In this document: positions 60,077-64,000 of the stretch, in pieces
Position numbering within the stretch: the first letter of the stretch is position 1
Layout: each line of letters starts with the position of its first letter
Assembly (NCBI RefSeq): GCF_900113615.1
Contig: NZ_FOPZ01000004.1
Coordinates: 161,327-225,326, forward strand
Reading direction: 5' to 3'
DNA from: Halorubrum aquaticum
GTDB lineage: Archaea > Halobacteriota > Halobacteria > Halobacteriales > Haloferacaceae
Length of the DNA stretch: 64,000 nucleotides
Made by a program: the position numbers and the translations under genes
Notes under the pieces: model-generated
Database searches by the model: none
The model's input: the letters and a program-made list of their open reading frames with translations, nothing else
What the model was told of the DNA's origin: nothing

Positions 60077-62485
60077 TCATGACCCGTCCGCATTCACCAC
60101 CACGGTTCGGCCCTCACGCACGTCTGCCTCCGAGACGGTCACGGTCCGCTCGCCGACCTCGTAGGTGCCCGGGTGAGCGACGGTCACCGAGTAGGCACCG
60201 TCGGCGCCAGGTTCGGCGTATCGTGTGTAGGTGAACGACGCTCCAGGGACCGACACGTTCGTCTCGACGTCGAGACGCTCGTCGGTCGGGCCGGTCCCGT
60301 TGATCGTCGCCCCCGAAACGGGCGTGAAGACGACTCGCGACTCGTCGGATGAAACGAACTCCACGCGGTAGTGACCGGCCCCGTCGACATCACCGTTCGC
60401 GCTCCCGAAGTGCTCGAAGAGCCGGGTGTACCCCTGCTCTGGGGTCGGATCCTGATTCTCGAGGCGTTCCAACACCATGTACCCGACCCCGCTCGCGAAC
60501 CGATCGTACTCGGCGTCCGGATCCGACGAGGTGAGCATCGCCTCCAAGTCGTCTTGGGAGCTCACGGAGTAGCTCTCGCCCTCGCCGAACACATGGTAGT
60601 TGTACAGCCGCTGGCGACCCCACCGGCTCAACACGAACTCGGGACGTTCCCCGTCCGTGGCGTCGGCACTCATCCATTCGATCGCCTCGACCTGGGCGTC
60701 CTCCTGGGCGACAGTGTCCATGACGGCCGGCACCATGACTAGGCTCAGGCTGCCGACAAGCAGCAGCACGCCAACGGCGTAGGCGGTCTGCTCCGTTGGC
60801 CGAAACGCGTCGAGATCCAATTTCCGTCGCCTCCGCTCGCCGAACAACGTCGGCGGCTCCGCCACGTCGATCTTCTCGAGGAGCACGAGCGTCCCGACCG
60901 CGACGAATATCGCCATGAACGGCGAGAGTTCGCCGGTGAAGCGGATCTCAAACAGCGAGAAGCCGAGCAGGGGCCAGGCAAACCCGCAGGGGACAAGCCA
61001 ACGAGGCTCGTGGCTCCGCAGACAGCGCCAACTGACGTACCCCAGCGCGGGGAGCCCGATGAACAGCAGCCAGCCGAACATGTCGATGCTCCCGAAGAAG
61101 ACGCCGTACTCGCCGGTTATCAGCCGGCGGCTCTCGGCGATCTCCCGTTCGGCAGCAACGATATCGCCACGTTCGAGGAACCGGCGGACGATCTCCGGGA
61201 ATCGCACCCGGACGGCCGCGAGGAACGCCGTCACTCCGATAAGGACGCCGCCGAGGTAGAGTCGCGGGGAGATCCGGTCGACTCGGGCGGCTACCTCGGC
61301 GACCACCGTGACGACGAGCGTCCCGCCGAGTACGAGCCCGGGAGCGTATACTACTGCCGGCTCCTGCCAGCCGCTAGTCGTGTGGATCCAGTGGGAGAGC
61401 CCCGTCGCGAGCGCGAGTCCGAAGACGACCGGAAGGACGCTGGACAGCGGCGAGTGGCCGGCCCGGAGGTCCGAACCCGATCGGAAGAAAACGTACGCGG
61501 CGACGCCCGTCAACAACACGGGCGAGCCGTTCCAGTTGAAGACCGCGGCGACGACCGACAACCCGAACCCAGCGGCAACGATCCAGGTGAGCGGGGACAT
61601 GAGATGGCCGCGGATTGGGTTGATTCCTGCTCCGTCCGCGGCTGCCCGCTCATCGAGGTCGCGCGCCAGCCAGACGAGTGTGGCCCCCATCGCGGCGACC
61701 CACACGTAATCGAGCGCGTGGTGGTCGAAGAACCCGACTCCGGAGTACAGCGCGTGGACCGGTGTGAGCGCGAGCGCCGCCACCGAGAGGACCGCGACCC
61801 GTTCGTCCTCGGTGATCGCGAGGGCGGTCCATGCGACGAGACAGCCGACGAGCAGCGCCGCGACGACCGGGATCCACGCTATCGCGACGCCCGCCTGCTC
61901 GGGCGACCCCTCGACTAGCAGCGTCGCCCAGTACCCGATCGTGTGGACGAGCGGTTCGCCGCCCGTCCGGCCGCCGAGGACCTCCCCGATCGCCGCAAGC
62001 GAGAGCGGATCGGGCGACGCCGTGAGGAGCCGGTCGACGTGATATCGGTAGAAGTACGGGTCGTTCCCAGGAAGCGTGACGATCTCTTCACGGAACACCT
62101 GCCGATACGTCACCATCCGGGCGAGAAACAGGAAGCCGAACGAGCCGAGGAGCGCGGCGAGGAAGGTGGGATTGACGGTCGGGAGAACCGATCCAAACCC
62201 TTCCCCGAAGCTACCACCCGATCTACCGGCTTCCGTCCCTGCCGGCTCGTACGCCTCTCTGTCGAGTGCGGCCCGGACCGCCTCCGGGTCCGCGACCCGG
62301 TACTCGTCGCCCTCGCGCTCGACGATCCCCCGCGAGACTAACTCGCCGAAGGTGCCGGAGTCGACATCGACCTCGTCGAACGTCCACGGGGGCGACTCAT
62401 CCGCCGCGAGGACCGATTCGAGCGCCGACTCGACTGCCGGTCGCTCCTCGAGGAGCTCCCGCGTCGCCGCGTGCGGGTCCGCCAT
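60077..62485 (-). CDS. STT3/AglB-family oligosaccharyltransferase-like protein, divergent
   Basis: 802 residues with about 12 membrane helices after an acidic N-terminal 110 residues. First loop has TLPGNDPYFYRYHVDRLLTA (the first acidic site), then YSGVGFFDHHALDYVWVAAM (second site), SRRLITGEYGVFFGSIDMFG and ELSPFMAIFVAVGTLVLLEK. The C-terminal globular part has EFVLSRWGRQRLYNYHVFGE where STT3 proteins have the WWDYG motif, and that motif is not present; a DK-type motif is likewise not obvious. Ends in a beta domain (VTVAHPGTYEVGERTVTVSE). Likely transfers a lipid-linked glycan to protein or another acceptor, but may be a paralogue with altered activity. The promoter region is shared with the VanZ-like gene. 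Confidence 0.82.
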   Translation of the reverse strand: MADPHAATRELLEERPAVESALESVLAADESPPWTFDEVDVDSGTFGELVSRGIVEREGDEYRVADPEAVRAALDREAYEPAGTEAGRSGGSFGEGFGSVLPTVNPTFLAALLGSFGFLFLARMVTYRQVFREEIVTLPGNDPYFYRYHVDRLLTASPDPLSLAAIGEVLGGRTGGEPLVHTIGYWATLLVEGSPEQAGVAIAWIPVVAALLVGCLVAWTALAITEDERVAVLSVAALALTPVHALYSGVGFFDHHALDYVWVAAMGATLVWLARDLDERAAADGAGINPIRGHLMSPLTWIVAAGFGLSVVAAVFNWNGSPVLLTGVAAYVFFRSGSDLRAGHSPLSSVLPVVFGLALATGLSHWIHTTSGWQEPAVVYAPGLVLGGTLVVTVVAEVAARVDRISPRLYLGGVLIGVTAFLAAVRVRFPEIVRRFLERGDIVAAEREIAESRRLITGEYGVFFGSIDMFGWLLFIGLPALGYVSWRCLRSHEPRWLVPCGFAWPLLGFSLFEIRFTGELSPFMAIFVAVGTLVLLEKIDVAEPPTLFGERRRRKLDLDAFRPTEQTAYAVGVLLLVGSLSLVMVPAVMDTVAQEDAQVEAIEWMSADATDGERPEFVLSRWGRQRLYNYHVFGEGESYSVSSQDDLEAMLTSSDPDAEYDRFASGVGYMVLERLENQDPTPEQGYTRLFEHFGSANGDVDGAGHYRVEFVSSDESRVVFTPVSGATINGTGPTDERLDVETNVSVPGASFTYTRYAEPGADGAYSVTVAHPGTYEVGERTVTVSEADVREGRTVVVNADGS

Positions 62486-62604
62486 TACCCGACTCTGTGC
62501 GGGCGACCGGGTAAAATCCTCCGTTGTCTCCCCCGTCCGCAGACAGCCTCACAGTCGTCTCAGGACCGGACGTTTTAGGTCCGGTGCGTCGCCACCGGAC
62601 GTAC

Positions 62605-63051
62605 ATGGCTCGGATCCGCCTGCCGTTGATCCCGCGGGGTGTCCGCTGGGCCGCGGTCGCGCTCGTCGCGCTCGTCATCCTCCTCTACTCCGTCGTGCCC
62701 GCACCGGGCAGCAGCACGTTCCGCACCGGGCCCTTCGGGCTGCTCGGCTTCTCGACGTGGCTCCACTTGCTCGCGTACGGTGGGCTCGCCGCAACATTGG
62801 CGTACACGCTTCAGGACACCCCGCGACCGGACTGGCAAGTCCTCGCGCTCGTTTTCTGTGCGGTCGCCGCCTACGGAGCCGGGATCGAGCTGCTCCAGTC
62901 GACGCTGTCGGCACGTTACGCTACCTACGACGACGTGCTTACCAACGCCTCCGGCGCGGGCCTCGCGGTCGTCGGCTGGCGGATCGTGACCCGCTACGTG
63001 CGCTTCTATCGCGCTCGCCACGTCGCGGACCTTCAGATTCCCGTAGAGTAG
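62605..63051 (+). CDS. VanZ-like membrane protein
   Basis: 148 residues from MARIRLPLIPRGVRWAAVAL at 62605; an upstream open extension lacks a good start. Four hydrophobic segments (WAAVALVALVILLYSVVPAP, FSTWLHLLAYGGLAATLAYT, VLALVFCAVAAYGAGIELLQ, ASGAGLAVVGWRIVTRYV) with the VanZ hallmarks K/H near helix 2 (LHLLAYGGLA), GxxIELLQ and DxxxNxxGA (DVLTNASGAG). Function of archaeal VanZ proteins is unknown, often found beside glycan genes. It is divergent from the STT3-like gene across 120 bases. Confidence 0.85.
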   Translation: MARIRLPLIPRGVRWAAVALVALVILLYSVVPAPGSSTFRTGPFGLLGFSTWLHLLAYGGLAATLAYTLQDTPRPDWQVLALVFCAVAAYGAGIELLQSTLSARYATYDDVLTNASGAGLAVVGWRIVTRYVRFYRARHVADLQIPVE

Positions 63052-63795
63052 GCAGAGAGGAGAGAGTGAGGGTGCTGGATCCACGGAGCGATTGAGTCGA
63101 TCCTTCGAGTACCGCCTACGTACCACAGAACATGCGTACGGAAACAGAGACTGACGGCGACATGGTCGAATTATATCCCGAAGCGGCTTCCAGAGGAGCT
63201 CGATAAACTGGCCGAGGAACTAGAGTACACTACTCGGTCGAAGTTCGTTCGTGAGGTACTGCGCGATACCACGGCACCGACCCTGACGTCGAGAACACAG
63301 AGAATCTCTAGGAGCTACGCGGACGTCGTGGCACGGACGACGAGATACTCCACAGTATCGAGCCTTCGAGCAAAAGGAGAGCCGAGAACTTGGAACGCAT
63401 CGTGAAGTGTGGAAATCACAGCGAGATGACGAGTAGCTCCGGGCACGGCAGCGACTCGATTTGTGGGTGAGAGACTGGATTGAAATCGTGGGCTTTCTCC
63501 ACGAATCTCTGTAAGACGAGTAATGTTCGGATCAATATCGGCCGGTATTCGTCGGCGTCACGCGCGTCGTGAGCCAGATCGCCCCTTGACGAGCGAGCAG
63601 CATCGTCGATGTGATCCGACACTGAGATCGACGGCAGATCGATCTTCGATACGAGTCCAAGAGTGTACCACGGAACCGATCTGGGTATGATCGATCCAAC
63701 CGAGCACCGTCGCTGGTCGGTGTGGCGTCGCGATAAAGAAAGTCCCGCGAAGTGACCGGCGCGGGGCCGGTGGTTACTCGAACGAGTTAGCTGCC
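63052..63795. other. Gap with a decayed RHH antitoxin, no intact gene
   Basis: At 63132-63310 a broken RHH antitoxin can be read: MRTETETDGDMV in one frame and, after a frameshift, IPKRLPEELDKLAEELEYTT and RSKFVREVLRDTT in another. Its toxin is not recognisable. A leftward frame at 63416-63622 (DAARSSRGDLAHDARDADEY, EKAHDFNPVSHPQIESLPCP) looks like a decayed protein too. 63623-63795 holds nothing that I recognise. Confidence 0.6.
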
Positions 63796-64000
63796 TTAGT
63801 CGCGACGGCGCGTCGCGAGCAGGGCAGCGGCGATGAGCGCGACGAGGGCGACGAGCGCGCCGAAGCCGGGCGTGCTGTCGTCCGTCGAGTCATCGGTACC
63901 GTTGCCGTCAGTCGAGTCGTCCGTGGAGTCGTCAGTCGAGTCGTCCGTGGAGTCGTCAGTCGAGTCGTCCGTGGAGTCGTCAGTCGAGTCGTCCGTGGAG
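63796..64000 (-). CDS. PGF-CTERM surface protein, C-terminal end (continues beyond window)
   Basis: Leftward, the window edge encodes a repeat of Ser-Thr-Asp-Asp (STDD) units, then GNGTDDSTDDSTPGFGALVA and LVALIAAALLATRRRD with the stop at 63796-63798. PGFGALVALVAL...RRR is the PGF-CTERM sorting signal recognised by archaeosortase A, which replaces the C-terminal helix by a lipid anchor. The acidic Ser/Thr-rich stalk is typical of cell-surface glycoproteins and S-layer-like proteins and could be O-glycosylated. The repeat is made of nearly identical 30-base DNA units, so its length probably varies. The N-terminal domain is not visible. Confidence 0.88.
   Translation of the reverse strand, partial: STDDSTDDSTDDSTDDSTDDSTDDSTDDSTDGNGTDDSTDDSTPGFGALVALVALIAAALLATRRRD

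Noticed and set aside
61010..61918. 302-residue open frame on the plus strand
   Set aside because: Shadow of the STT3-like membrane protein; extremely polar with no structure expected.
63880..64000. Possible CRISPR-like repeat array
   Set aside because: The regular units are tandem without spacers and encode STDD in frame with a PGF-CTERM tail.
1..64000. tRNA or rRNA genes
   Set aside because: I looked for cloverleaf-like and conserved rRNA segments and saw none; a short tRNA could still be missed by eye.

Overview
The window is haloarchaeal chromosome or megaplasmid. Evidence: acidic proteins; archaeal surface-glycan enzymes (an STT3/AglB-family oligosaccharyltransferase, AglF- and AglM-like enzymes); a PGF-CTERM surface protein tail; PhiH1-repressor-like and other halophile winged-helix proteins; haloarchaeal IS200/IS605, IS5, IS6 and IS4-like elements. 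I cannot name the genus. Base composition switches repeatedly between GC-rich host-like DNA and AT-rich glycan genes, so this looks like a hypervariable surface-glycan island.

Layout. 0-6.4 kb: the end of a formyltransferase gene, then a tight leftward operon (5274-6413 down to 533-1696) of aminotransferase, 4,6-dehydratase, Gfo/Idh oxidoreductase, cytidylyltransferase, SDR and NeuC-type 2-epimerase. This resembles a legionaminic/sialic-type nonulosonic acid pathway, but no NeuB-type synthase is in view. 6.4-22 kb: AT-rich glycan genes (O-antigen-ligase-like protein; GT4, GT61 and GT2 glycosyltransferases; an LQHG-type transferase; a possible GT42/MptE-like protein) separated by decayed insertion sequences. 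Two inverted relatives of one IS5-type element bracket 13.3-18.2 kb. 22-23 kb: an intact GalE-like epimerase.

23-47 kb: an accessory region dominated by toxin-antitoxin (TA) style pairs: VapBC x3, PemK-like with winged helix x2, MNT/HEPN x2, RHH/RelE, Fic, an orphan DUF433 protein, and two tandem paralogous winged-helix plus small-protein pairs of unknown function. Inside it sit a plasmid- or virus-like operon (27.1-31.9 kb: Zn-ribbon protein, winged helix, a 933-aa protein, a PD-(D/E)XK-like nuclease) and a complete IS200/IS605 element (tnpA+tnpB). The most striking structure is that the 3' end of the GalE-like gene recurs as five decayed direct copies (24.3, 26.0, 42.9, 44.3, 45.7 kb), each lying next to TA-style genes. 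Separately, the 3' end of the PD-(D/E)XK gene recurs at 33.2 and 36.1 kb around further TA modules. Other decayed duplicates (RmlA-like, MntA/HepT, a winged-helix tail, DUF433) lie in the same interval.

47-64 kb: a conserved-looking glycosylation block: AglM-like UDP-sugar dehydrogenase, AglF-like nucleotidyltransferase, a second epimerase plus WbpA-like dehydrogenase pair, a polyprenyl sugar-phosphate transferase and a divergent STT3 protein lacking a visible WWDYG motif. Two further TA pairs, a FAD oxidoreductase, hydantoinase/oxoprolinase HyuAB and a VanZ-like protein are mixed in. The window ends inside a PGF-CTERM surface protein with an STDD-repeat stalk. Together the genes make activated sugars (including carboxylated ones), assemble and polymerise lipid-linked glycans and transfer them to the cell surface; the TA-rich interval looks like an accumulation zone inserted between the sugar genes.
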